From the NCBI GenBank assembly GCA_948467735.1, contig CAOKFN010000010.1:38543-102542 (forward strand): a stretch of 64,000 nucleotides of DNA, in the 5' to 3' direction. Shown here in pieces: positions 37,125 through 45,247 of this stretch; position 1 is the first letter of the stretch, and every line of letters begins with the position of its first letter. The notes under the pieces are model-generated. The model was not told the DNA's origin, made no database searches, and saw only the letters and a list, made by a program, of their open reading frames with translations. Made by a program: the position numbers and the translations under genes. The DNA comes from an uncultured bacterium. GTDB taxonomy: Bacteria; Bacillota; Clostridia; Lachnospirales; Lachnospiraceae.

Positions 37125-37658
37125 TTATTGAATATTTATAAAAAAGCCCTCATAAATTCCGACCGGTACAGCTTCGTCAAAAGAATACTGTTCTACCACA
37201 TCTTTTTCAAAAAAATACACTGTTGTCATCTTTTTGCCGGGATCAACAATCCAATACTCTCTGACTCCTGCCGTTCCATACTTTAATAATTTTGTCAAAT
37301 AATCATTCGTTTTACTGCTTGGCGACACGATTTCAATAATCCAGTCAGGAGCGCCATGACATCCCTTTTCATCTAATTTAGAAGAATCGCAGACGATAGA
37401 AATGTCCGGCTCTATATAGTTTATATCATCTTCATTTAAAAAAACAGCAAAAGGAGCAATATTTACTTCACAATCGCCTTTTTTAGATTCAATATAATCG
37501 GCAATTTTTCTGCTCAATGAGAATAAGATACGCTGGTGCGTCCTGCTCGGCGGCGCCATACCATACATTTTTCCATCAATCAGTTCTGCGCGTTCCCCGT
37601 CCGGCAAAGCATAAATATCGTCTATTGTATATATTTCTTCTTTTTTCAACGCATCCAT
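37125..37658 (-). CDS. Uma2-family restriction-endonuclease-fold protein
   Basis: A 177-residue protein of the Uma2 (DUF820) family, which has a PD-(D/E)XK nuclease fold. The family core is visible: LIDGKMYGMAPPSRTHQRIL, the acidic strand YIEPDISIVCD, then PDWIIEIVSPSSKTNDYLTK and YGTAGVREYWIVDPGKK. The family is abundant in cyanobacteria and clostridia and its role is unknown; a link to DNA repair or mobile elements is only suggested. The gene stands alone. Confidence 0.9.
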   Translation of the reverse strand: MDALKKEEIYTIDDIYALPDGERAELIDGKMYGMAPPSRTHQRILFSLSRKIADYIESKKGDCEVNIAPFAVFLNEDDINYIEPDISIVCDSSKLDEKGCHGAPDWIIEIVSPSSKTNDYLTKLLKYGTAGVREYWIVDPGKKMTTVYFFEKDVVEQYSFDEAVPVGIYEGFFINIQ

Positions 37659-37752
37659 AATGTTTACACCTCCAATCTTAACATCATTATATCCTGTCTA
37701 CTTTGAAAAAACAATCAATATCCAGCCTGCGGAGCTGCCGCCCCATCTTCGC

Positions 37753-39171
37753 TTAGCGCAATGCGGGTACGGCAATTTCCCAATCCGCCTGATTGCACAG
37801 GACGTCAAACACATAAATCGGCTGATAAAACCCCTTTGAGTCAAGCTCATATCCCAGCCTCACTCCCCGGATCACCATGGAATCCGGATTTTCCCCCTCC
37901 ATATCACACCGAAACCGCCCGGCCAAAATCTCCTCATAGGCCTCCCGCTCCGTCTTCACCGGAAACTCCTTATACTTTTCCCATGCAATCCTGCGGTCAT
38001 TGAACTCGCTGATCTGATGATTGACATGATAAACGCAGCGCAGGGTACCGTCATACATATATTCCCCGTCCATGACCTGCTCCATCGTGAACAAATACTT
38101 CCCCTCCCCCAGATTTTCAAACACGGAATCCTTATGCACCGACACTCCCAATTCGGAAAGCGCCTCCTCAATCTCTTCCCTGTCCGCGTCTTCTTTCATC
38201 GGGATCCTCTCAACGCCGTCCCAAGCCGCATCATGATTGTTATATTCCATCGTGGGTCCCGCATATTCAATCCATAGACTATAGAAATTGTCGTCGCTGA
38301 AAAAAATAGCCGTATTTTCATAATAATCCTCCCGGGACATATCCACCCGATCCCCAAGCCCCGCAAAGAAATCCGAGGCAATCTGCAAAGTTTCTCCCTT
38401 GTCCGCTATGCGGCACCGGAAAACCTGCGCCCTGCCCTCTTCCTCCGACAGCTCTGCGTCCAGCCGGATATCCACGTTTTTCATGGATACACTCCCATGA
38501 TAGGCGCTTCTTAAATTTCCCAGCTCCTGAAAATGATATGCCAGAAAAACGATGCAGAACGCCGCCGTTATGGCGCACAAAGGCGCCTGAAACAAGAGCG
38601 CCCGCCCCAGCCGCCTGTCCTTCCTGCGCCGAAACAGCTGCAGCAGATAACTGCCCAGCCTGTAAAATCCGTATCCGATGACGGTTCCCGCAAAATTATT
38701 CAAAATATCATCCGTCTCAAATACTCCCAGATGAAATATCAGCTGAATCAGCTCAAGCAAAAGCGAAAATCCCGCCCCCGCCCCATAAGCCGCCCAAGGC
38801 CTGCGGCATGTCCGAAACAGACAGGGCAGCAGAAATCCCAGAGGCACAAACATCAAAATGTTCAATATCAGATTCCGCCATGCATATTCGGAAAAACTGT
38901 ACCACGCGTCCCTATAAGAAGAAAAAGGCCCCAGCATCACGGTCTGCCAGCCGTTCCCTCTTCCCAGAGTCGCGCCGCACACCACCAGCAGATAGCACAG
39001 AAATACCATTCCCAAAACAGCCGTCCCAAGCCGAAGCCTCTTCCTGCCCTTAAACAGCAGCTTATAAACCAGAAAATAACCCGCCGCAAAGACAATCGCC
39101 AATACCGCCGTGACTGCCGCGCCCCGCTTGAGCAAATATCCCGCCATACCCATAATGTCTGACATTGTCAT
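37753..39171 (-). CDS. VanZ-family membrane protein with C-terminal extracytoplasmic domain
   Basis: A 472-residue protein. The N-terminal 200 residues form a VanZ-like membrane domain with NLILNILMFVPLGFLLPCLF and LLLELIQLIFHLGVFETDDI followed by LNNFAGTVIGYGFYRL, the family hallmark. A further helix precedes a soluble domain of about 250 residues with no recognised family. VanZ confers low-level teicoplanin resistance in enterococci; the stand-alone homologues have unknown roles. The start at 39171 follows GGAGG. Confidence 0.82.
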   Translation of the reverse strand: MTMSDIMGMAGYLLKRGAAVTAVLAIVFAAGYFLVYKLLFKGRKRLRLGTAVLGMVFLCYLLVVCGATLGRGNGWQTVMLGPFSSYRDAWYSFSEYAWRNLILNILMFVPLGFLLPCLFRTCRRPWAAYGAGAGFSLLLELIQLIFHLGVFETDDILNNFAGTVIGYGFYRLGSYLLQLFRRRKDRRLGRALLFQAPLCAITAAFCIVFLAYHFQELGNLRSAYHGSVSMKNVDIRLDAELSEEEGRAQVFRCRIADKGETLQIASDFFAGLGDRVDMSREDYYENTAIFFSDDNFYSLWIEYAGPTMEYNNHDAAWDGVERIPMKEDADREEIEEALSELGVSVHKDSVFENLGEGKYLFTMEQVMDGEYMYDGTLRCVYHVNHQISEFNDRRIAWEKYKEFPVKTEREAYEEILAGRFRCDMEGENPDSMVIRGVRLGYELDSKGFYQPIYVFDVLCNQADWEIAVPALR

Positions 39172-39376
39172 AACGTACCTCCGCCAAAAGAAAAAACAGC
39201 TTTCTCCCAAGTATTTTCAGAATATTTTTATGATAGCACAAACCCGGCCTTCCCGCAAGAATGCTTCCATTACTTTTTACGTTTCGATTTTCCGCCGTTC
39301 CACGCAAAAAAAACCCTTTCACGCCGAACCCCTTTTGTTTCTTTTCATACATTATTATAAAAAAGAATAGGATAGA

Positions 39377-40153
39377 ATGGCATATATGCAGAATATCTTG
39401 GAGTTAAAAAATATCGGCTATTCCTATCACAGTCTGCATGGCGAGACAAAAGCGCTGAAGGACGTCTCTTTCGGGGTTCGGGAAGGCGAATTCGTCGCCA
39501 TCGTGGGTCCCAGCGGCTGCGGGAAATCCACTCTGCTCTCCATTATCGCAGGCCTTTTGACCCCCGAAGAGGGAACCATCATGGTACACAACCCCGACGG
39601 TTCCCTGCATTACCCGAAGATAGGCTATATGCTTCAAAGAGACCATCTTTTTGAGTGGCGCACCGTCTATCGAAATGTTACTCTGGGTCTGGAATTAAAT
39701 CATAAACTTACAAAGGAACGTCTGGATGCAGTAGAACGCCTTCTGGAAGATTACGGGCTTGACAAGTTTCGGGATAAACGTCCCAGCGAGCTGTCCGGCG
39801 GAATGAAACAGCGCGCCGCCCTGATTCGCACCCTCGCCCTGGAACCTCAGCTTCTGCTGCTGGATGAACCTTTCAGCGCCTTGGATTATCAGACAAGGCT
39901 CTTTGTGTCCGCCGATATCTGCCGCCTGATACGGGCAGCCGGGAAGACCATGATCATCATAACCCACGATCTGTCGGAGGCCATCAGTCTGGCAGACAGA
40001 ATTATCGTCCTGTCCGGGCGGCCCGCCGTGGTGAAAAACGAAGTATCCGTCCGCCTGACGCTTGCGGACGACTCACCCTTAGCCGCAAGGAATGCTCCCG
40101 AATTTCAAAAGTATTTTAATATGCTATGGGAGGACATGACACATGAAAACTAA
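39377..40153 (+). CDS. ABC transporter ATP-binding protein (SsuB/TauB type)
   Basis: A 258-residue ATPase of the nitrate/sulfonate/taurine importer class. Walker A is GPSGCGKST, the signature is LSGGMKQR, Walker B is LLLLDEPFSALD and the H-loop is ITHDLSEA. The stop overlaps the permease start by 11 bp, so the two are coupled. The start could also be the ATG three codons in. No solute-binding protein is encoded next to it, and no TPP riboswitch or other aptamer was recognised upstream. Confidence 0.9.
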   Translation: MAYMQNILELKNIGYSYHSLHGETKALKDVSFGVREGEFVAIVGPSGCGKSTLLSIIAGLLTPEEGTIMVHNPDGSLHYPKIGYMLQRDHLFEWRTVYRNVTLGLELNHKLTKERLDAVERLLEDYGLDKFRDKRPSELSGGMKQRAALIRTLALEPQLLLLDEPFSALDYQTRLFVSADICRLIRAAGKTMIIITHDLSEAISLADRIIVLSGRPAVVKNEVSVRLTLADDSPLAARNAPEFQKYFNMLWEDMTHEN

Positions 40154-40958
40154 ACAAAAAAAAGAACTGACAAAGCAGGAAGAATTCGTTAAAATGCACA
40201 GAAGACACCACCACGAGATAGCGTCTTGGCGCACGATTCTCTTTCTCCTTTTTCTGGCGCTGTGGGAAATCAGCGCGGATTTGAAATGGATCGACAGCTT
40301 TTTCTTCGCAAGTCCAAGCCGGGTGGCCCGCTGTTTTGTGGAACAGCTGAAGCACAATTCCATGCTCTCCCATATCGGCGTGACCCTTTTCGAGACGCTG
40401 CTCAGTTTTCTGCTGGTGCTGCTGATCAGCCTGCTGGTGTCCACGCTGCTATGGTACTCGCCGAAGCTGTCGGAGATTATGGAGCCTTATCTTGTGGTCT
40501 TAAACAGCCTGCCAAAATCGGCGCTGGCGCCGCTGTTCATCGTATGGCTGGGCACCGGCACGAAAACCATTATCGTGGCGGGCATGTCCGTGGCCGTATT
40601 TGGGTCCATTATCAGCTTTTATACGGGATTTCAGCAGGTGGACGCGGAGAAAATCACCTTGGTCTACACCCTTGGGGGCAGCAGGCGGGACGCATTTTTC
40701 AAAGTGGTGCTCCCCGGCTCCGTCCCCATTCTGCTCAGCACCGCAAAGGTAAATATCGGTCTGGCGCTGGTGGGGGTCATTATCGGAGAATTCCTTGCCG
40801 CCAGAAGAGGTCTTGGATATTTGATTATATACGGCTCGCAGGTATTTCAGCTTGACATGGTAATCACCAGCATTATCGTGCTCTGCGTAATCGCCTTGGG
40901 CTTCTATAAATCCATCCAAGTCATCGAACATCAGATAAAGAAACGTTTTAAAATGTAG
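40143..40958 (+). CDS. ABC transporter permease (SsuC/TauC type)
   Basis: A 271-residue inner-membrane permease with about six transmembrane helices. The cytoplasmic coupling loop reads EKITLVYTLGGSRRDAFFKV followed by VLPGSVPIL, the EAA-type motif of this family. It pairs with the ATPase at 39377-40153. The substrate cannot be set between sulfonates, pyrimidine precursors of thiamine, or others. Confidence 0.9.
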   Translation: MKTKQKKELTKQEEFVKMHRRHHHEIASWRTILFLLFLALWEISADLKWIDSFFFASPSRVARCFVEQLKHNSMLSHIGVTLFETLLSFLLVLLISLLVSTLLWYSPKLSEIMEPYLVVLNSLPKSALAPLFIVWLGTGTKTIIVAGMSVAVFGSIISFYTGFQQVDAEKITLVYTLGGSRRDAFFKVVLPGSVPILLSTAKVNIGLALVGVIIGEFLAARRGLGYLIIYGSQVFQLDMVITSIIVLCVIALGFYKSIQVIEHQIKKRFKM

Positions 40959-40972
40959 ATTCTAAATGCAGC

Positions 40973-41001
40973 TTGCAATCCAAAACCGCATATGCTATAA
41001 T
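40973..41001 (+). promoter_or_regulatory. Promoter of the antitoxin RNA
   Basis: -35 TTGCAA (40973-40978), 17-bp spacer, -10 TATAAT (40996-41001). Transcription should begin near 41008. Confidence 0.8.
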
Positions 41002-41007
41002 GCCAAT

Positions 41008-41097
41008 AGGCAGAAGGATAACAGTACCCTTGCGGTACAAAAAAAGAACGATCCCCCAGAAGTATTCGCGGTACTTTTGGGGGATCTTCTTCTTTTT
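41008..41097 (+). ncRNA. Candidate RNA antitoxin (RNA II-like) of a par/Fst-like type I system
   Basis: A transcript of about 90 nt predicted between a near-consensus promoter and an intrinsic terminator. It contains GGATAACAG (41016-41024) and GCGGTACA (41032-41039). The same two words, in the same order, occur on this strand at 41200-41208 and 41218-41225, that is, antisense to the ribosome site and start codon of the convergent toxin gene. The RNA can therefore pair with the toxin mRNA on both sides of its AUG. A small GTACC/GGTAC hairpin lies in the first half. This matches the direct repeats DRa/DRb of enterococcal par. Expression is inferred. Confidence 0.8.
41050..41097. terminator. 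Bidirectional terminator shared by toxin mRNA and antitoxin RNA
   Basis: GATCCCCCAGAAGTA (41050-41064) and TACTTTTGGGGGATC (41072-41086) form a 15-bp stem. Plus strand reads on into TTCTTCTTTTT; minus strand reads on into GTTCTTTTTTTG. It can stop both convergent transcripts. Confidence 0.85.
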
Positions 41098-41130
41098 CGG
41101 AGAAGTCAACCGTTCGGGCTAGGTTACTGA

Positions 41131-41217
41131 CTATTCTTCACCGTCTAACCACCTGCACAGGTAGTAAGCTGCTACACCGGCCAACACGGAGAGAACAAAG
41201 GATAACAGAACTTCCAT
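41131..41217 (-). CDS. Short hydrophobic toxin peptide, Fst/par-like
   Basis: A 28-codon gene for a peptide starting MEVLLSFVLSVLAGVAAYYL and ending CRWLDGEE: one membrane-spanning helix followed by a short charged tail with a W-L-D motif, as in Fst-family type I toxins, which insert into the membrane. A strong ribosome site (AAGGGGG) precedes it. The eight bases just upstream of the ATG and nine bases inside codons 4-6 are complementary to the convergent antitoxin RNA. A -10 like element (TATACT, 41266-41271 on minus) gives a leader of about 40 nt. Length, topology and antisense layout together support the call. Confidence 0.78.
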   Translation of the reverse strand: MEVLLSFVLSVLAGVAAYYLCRWLDGEE

Positions 41218-41353
41218 GCGGTACACCCCCTTCCCTGTCACCAGTATCGGGGCGGTAACAATATCAGTATATCATATTTTTTACATTTTTCCATATTTTT
41301 CGACCGCGAATTTCGTTCTCTTTTTCAAAAATATGCCAAAGTTGTCAAATGAC

Positions 41354-41402
41354 AATAAAAAACCGCAAACCCTTGATTTTACTGAAAATCTCGGATTTGC
41401 GG
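41354..41402 (-). terminator. Terminator of the tRNA-Thr transcript
   Basis: Minus strand CCGCAAATCC...GGGTTTGCGG with an inner GATTTT/AAAATC stem, followed by TTTTTTATT. Confidence 0.8.
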
Positions 41403-41415
41403 CTGTAATTCGCCA

Positions 41416-41488
41416 AGCTCCCGAGGGGACTTGAACCCCTGACCTATTGATTACGAATCAATCGCTCTACCAACTGAGCCACGGAAGC
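41416..41488 (-). tRNA. tRNA-Thr(CGT)
   Basis: A 73-nt cloverleaf reading GCTTCCG...CGGGAGC in the acceptor stem. The D arm is GCTC/GAGC, the anticodon stem is ATTGA/TCAAT with loop TTCGTAA (anticodon CGT, reads ACG), and the T arm is AGGGG-TTCAAGT-CCCCT. CCA is not encoded. It has its own promoter and terminator. Confidence 0.95.
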
Positions 41489-41544
41489 AGCTATCCTGCC
41501 AAAATACTTTGACATTCTGTCTTGTTTCTACACAAGCAAGTATT

Positions 41545-41573
41545 ATTATACACCCTTTCGCAAAATTTTTCAA
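41545..41573 (-). promoter_or_regulatory. tRNA-Thr promoter
   Basis: Minus strand -35 TTGAAA (41568-41573), 17-bp spacer, -10 TATAAT (41545-41550). Confidence 0.75.
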
Positions 41574-41738
41574 CTAAATTTTTTATTTTTTTAATGTTTT
41601 TCTATAAGTAAACTCCTTCCGTGGAATGCTCTTCTATGGAGTGCTCTTCTTTCATGGAAGGCTCCCCTTCCATGGAATGCGGCGTCCCGCCATTTCCAAA
41701 ACCTTCCTGCCCCGCGCTTTGACCGCGTCCGGCGCTTC

Positions 41739-42434
41739 TCAAATTCCCGCGCAGCAGGGCAGAAAAACAAAATTTTGATCCGGCCCCGCTCCCTGTCCCG
41801 GCGCAAAACGCGCAAAATGGCTTTCCGGGTCCGTCCGAAGCCATTCCTCCAACGCCCTGCTTCGGGAATTTGGCTTCTTTTGCAGGTTCGTCATGGTCTT
41901 TGGTTCCTCAAAATAAGAAAACAGCACATTTTCATGGATGCTGATCAAATGATATTTATCTCCTTCTATCAGCCCTTCCCTCATGAGCGCCAGATGGTGT
42001 TCCAGATAGCTCTGCCACCTGCCCGGAGACAGCAGCGCAATCCTCCCGCGGCGCTGTGCAGGCTTCCGGCCCTGCATCCATTCTCCCCCATTGTCTGGAA
42101 CCGCATGAAAATAATAGGGCCGCATACACGCCCAGAGCCTGTCTTCTCCCGCCTCTTCCATGGAAGGAGGCCACGGCTGCAGCACCGCCCCCATGGCGGG
42201 AAACATTTTTTCGGGCGCCGCCGCTTCTCCCAGTCCTTCGGTATATAGAAAAAGAAAACGCCCATATCGGTAAAGCGACGCCGTCAAGAGCCGCCGCTCC
42301 CCATATGCCTTCTCCATTTCGGCCTGACACTCCGCAAAAGCCTGTGCAATCCGCTCTTCATGGGCCTCCCTCTGCAATACCCCCCGAAAACTAAACCGGA
42401 TGACACTTTGCTCTCTCCACAAATCACTTTTCAT
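41739..42434 (-). CDS. Uncharacterised protein
   Basis: A 231-residue soluble protein, start MKSDLWREQSVIRFSFRGVL. It is rich in aromatic residues and Met/Trp (YGRFLFLYTEGLG; AVLQPWPPSMEEAGEDRLWA; WQSYLEHHLALMREG; YHLISIHENVLFSYFEEPKT). The pattern YGRFLFLYTE followed by a Trp-Pro-rich stretch recalls small carbohydrate-linked proteins such as mutarotases of the dimeric alpha/beta-barrel kind, but I cannot assign it. It lies 28 bp after yfhO. The 41574-41738 stretch holds short CATGGAA-type repeats and no gene. Confidence 0.6.
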   Translation of the reverse strand: MKSDLWREQSVIRFSFRGVLQREAHEERIAQAFAECQAEMEKAYGERRLLTASLYRYGRFLFLYTEGLGEAAAPEKMFPAMGAVLQPWPPSMEEAGEDRLWACMRPYYFHAVPDNGGEWMQGRKPAQRRGRIALLSPGRWQSYLEHHLALMREGLIEGDKYHLISIHENVLFSYFEEPKTMTNLQKKPNSRSRALEEWLRTDPESHFARFAPGQGAGPDQNFVFLPCCAGI

Positions 42435-42462
42435 CTAATCAGCTCCTCCATCGCCTGCCGAA

Positions 42463-45234
42463 TCACTTTTTCGATAGTCTTATCCGCCCCACGTATTCCG
42501 CCATGCCAAAATATACAGCCGCCCCCGCAGCAGCCGCGGCAAAGAGCGCCGTTCCCATGCCAAATCCCGGCGAAACATAAGAAAACGATATCTCATGCTC
42601 GCCGCTCCCTGCCTCCACCGCAAGGAAAGTATCCGCGAATTTTGTGACAGCCGCCTTCCTGCCGTCCACCTTCACCGTCCAGCCGCTGTCATAGGGAATG
42701 GATGTGATAATCTTTTGATTTTCACCCAACTGGATTCTGCCCGATAATTTTCCATTCCCATGCCTCTCAATCCGCATTCCGCTGCCGCTTAGGCCTGCAA
42801 GCGTCCTCTCAAGCAGATCCATATGCAGCTGGGCGATGACGGCAGAACTCACCGCCGCCTCCCCAGACGGTTCTATTCTCACTTCCACCTGCTGCCCCGG
42901 CTGAAAATTGCCCAGAAATAAACTACAGTTGGTTTCCGTCGAAAAGTAATTGCCCGCCCATGTTCCGTTTACATAAACATTTGCCTTGGAACTCTTTATC
43001 GGCTTCATGTACAGATAAACCGGATTGGCGGAATCCGCTATGAAAGTGTAGCTCCAGCTAAGCCCCGTCTGCTCCGTTATGTATGGATATGAGGTAAAAT
43101 AAGCCTCATTGGTTCCCGCTATTGCGTTCAGAAAAGCATTTTGATTGGAAAACGGATCCCCCGTGTTCAGATTCGGATTCAAATTGATACACGGAGCGCC
43201 GTAGGCAATGGGCAGCGCATACCCGTTCTCATATACGGCGGCGCTCCCGCCGCCAGCCCATGAATACTCCGCCGGAACCATTCCGTCCTCCAAAATATAT
43301 TTCACCGCGAACAAACTGTCCAAAAGAGGATTCGATCCATATCCCGAATTCCAGATATGGGCCTGCGCCAGCCCCAGCTTCTTAGTCAATGCGTTCACAG
43401 CCCCATGAAATGTGGATGAATAATGGGTCATCCCGTGATACCCCAAGAGCATCGCATCGTTCTTGGAGTACTCATAACCCTGATTGATACGGTAAAATCC
43501 TTCATCCTGCTCCTTCACCTGCTCAACCAAGGGCTGCGTCTTATCCAAAAACGCTTCATAATCCGCCATGGCCCCATATCCAAACTGTCTCTCCAGCCCG
43601 TCAAACATAGCGTCGGCATTCAGATACATATCCGCTGACACCGCCGCCGCAAGCACTGTCAAAATCCAGCCATAACTGCGTCTCCCCACCCATTTCATAC
43701 CGCACATGACGCCCATACTCCTAAGCGCCATATACAGCAGAAAAAAACTGCACACAAAGGCATATCGGTACGGAAACCAGTTGGGATACCTGAATCCATG
43801 CCATGCAATATCCCATTTGGTAAAATAAAAACTGCAGGCAGACAGAGCAAGTATCAGTAACGCCCCCGCTTTCTCCCTCAAGGAAATACCTCTCAGCACA
43901 AAGAACAACGCCGCCAGCCCAAGAGCCGCATATCCGCAATAGATGGCGGGCAGACCGGAATTGGTAATGCTGTCATACACTCCGTTTTTTAATTTGGATA
44001 AAAGCTCCGCAAAAATAAAATTGGTCTCACTATCAGGCATATAAGAAGCTGTGGACAATTTCCCCTGTACCAAATCTTTTATCACCGGAAACAAAAGCGG
44101 CGCCGAAATTCCAAACGCAAACAGCGTAGTTATCCCAATGCGGAGGAATTTGATTCCATATTCTTTGACACTCTTTTTTTCCACCCGACATAGAATTCGA
44201 TATACCGTATAAATCGCAGTAAAAATTCCCACCATATAACCGGTATAATAATTGCAGTAGAACAACCCGGCCAGCGCCAGCATATACTGCAGGCCTTTCC
44301 CGCCATCCAATATTTTTTCCACCCCAAGAAGAATCAGCGGCAGAAAAATCACCCCGTCCAGCCACATCAGGCACATGGAATATACCATATTATAAGAAAT
44401 AAGGGCGTAGCTCACCGCCAGCGGCGCCGCTAAGAGCCTGCCGTACTTTCCATCCGCCCGCGGCGTTTTCCCCGCCCTTTTATCAAACGCCGAACCGCCG
44501 GAATGTTTCCAAAGATAATCCCCATAAAAGGCGAAGCTCATCCCCGCCAGCCCAATCTTAAGCAGCGTCAGCAGCATAATGGCGCAGGTCAGTTTCTTTA
44601 CCGGAAAAAACACAGTCAGAAAAGACAGAGGACTTGCTATGTAATACGCAAACAATCCCAGATAATTTCCTCCCATGGAACGGGACCATGACAAAAACAG
44701 CGAATCATCCCCTGAAATCACATTGCGGAGAGAGGCAAAGAATTCTACATATTGATCTCTCATATCCATGATAAATAAAGTTTTTCCGCCAAAGGGATAA
44801 AAACCTCTGTTCACAAAAATTAACAGCAGGATTATCACCGGAAGCAGAAAAGACAAACCGTATAATAAAAGCGTTTCATATGCTCCGAATGAAAATTTGT
44901 TTCCTGTCCGCTGTCTGCGTCCCCCTGCTGTCGGCCGGAGGAACGACTGTGTATTTGCGTCCATTCCCTTCCCGCTTTCGTCCGTTTTTATCTGTTCCTG
45001 CAGTTTTTCATTCTGTGTCTGCGGATTCTTATTCTGTGCCTGTGAATTCTGCTTTTGTTCCCGCGGATTCTTATCCTGCGCCTGTGGACTCTTCTTCTGT
45101 TCCCGCGGATTCTTATTCTGCGCCTGTGGACTCTTCTTCTGTTCCCGCGGATTCTTATCCCGCGCCTGTGGACTCTTCTTCTGTTCCCGCATATTTTTCT
45201 TTTGCGTCCCCGGATTTTTCTTGTTCTCTGCCAT
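42463..45234 (-). CDS. YfhO-family integral membrane protein
   Basis: A 923-residue polytopic protein of the YfhO (GT-C glycosyltransferase-like) family. After a repetitive cytoplasmic N terminus, hydrophobic segments start near residue 100. The first extracytoplasmic loop has DMRDQYVEFFASLRNVISGD and SWSRSMGGNYLGLFAYYIAS, the family signature. A large exported C-terminal part with beta-rich domains (VYVNGTWAGNYFSTETNCSL) ends in a last helix. In Bacillus and Listeria YfhO modifies lipoteichoic acid with sugars. The true start is 45234, 13 bp after the mscS stop; an ORF reading further upstream overlaps mscS and is not credible. Confidence 0.88.
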   Translation of the reverse strand: MAENKKNPGTQKKNMREQKKSPQARDKNPREQKKSPQAQNKNPREQKKSPQAQDKNPREQKQNSQAQNKNPQTQNEKLQEQIKTDESGKGMDANTQSFLRPTAGGRRQRTGNKFSFGAYETLLLYGLSFLLPVIILLLIFVNRGFYPFGGKTLFIMDMRDQYVEFFASLRNVISGDDSLFLSWSRSMGGNYLGLFAYYIASPLSFLTVFFPVKKLTCAIMLLTLLKIGLAGMSFAFYGDYLWKHSGGSAFDKRAGKTPRADGKYGRLLAAPLAVSYALISYNMVYSMCLMWLDGVIFLPLILLGVEKILDGGKGLQYMLALAGLFYCNYYTGYMVGIFTAIYTVYRILCRVEKKSVKEYGIKFLRIGITTLFAFGISAPLLFPVIKDLVQGKLSTASYMPDSETNFIFAELLSKLKNGVYDSITNSGLPAIYCGYAALGLAALFFVLRGISLREKAGALLILALSACSFYFTKWDIAWHGFRYPNWFPYRYAFVCSFFLLYMALRSMGVMCGMKWVGRRSYGWILTVLAAAVSADMYLNADAMFDGLERQFGYGAMADYEAFLDKTQPLVEQVKEQDEGFYRINQGYEYSKNDAMLLGYHGMTHYSSTFHGAVNALTKKLGLAQAHIWNSGYGSNPLLDSLFAVKYILEDGMVPAEYSWAGGGSAAVYENGYALPIAYGAPCINLNPNLNTGDPFSNQNAFLNAIAGTNEAYFTSYPYITEQTGLSWSYTFIADSANPVYLYMKPIKSSKANVYVNGTWAGNYFSTETNCSLFLGNFQPGQQVEVRIEPSGEAAVSSAVIAQLHMDLLERTLAGLSGSGMRIERHGNGKLSGRIQLGENQKIITSIPYDSGWTVKVDGRKAAVTKFADTFLAVEAGSGEHEISFSYVSPGFGMGTALFAAAAAGAAVYFGMAEYVGRIRLSKK
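45000..45215 (-). repeat. Tandem repeats encoding the YfhO N terminus
   Basis: Units of about 39 bp encode NPREQKKSPQAQ(D/N)K four times, with degenerate flanks (residues about 6-78 of YfhO). This cytoplasmic Lys/Gln-rich tail is not a usual YfhO feature. Confidence 0.8.
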
Positions 45235-45247
45235 GCCTCGTCCATCC

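Noticed and set aside
41602..41844. Short frames over the CATGGAA-type repeats downstream of the 41739 gene
   Set aside because: They overlap the end of a better-supported gene in another frame and have repeat-driven composition.
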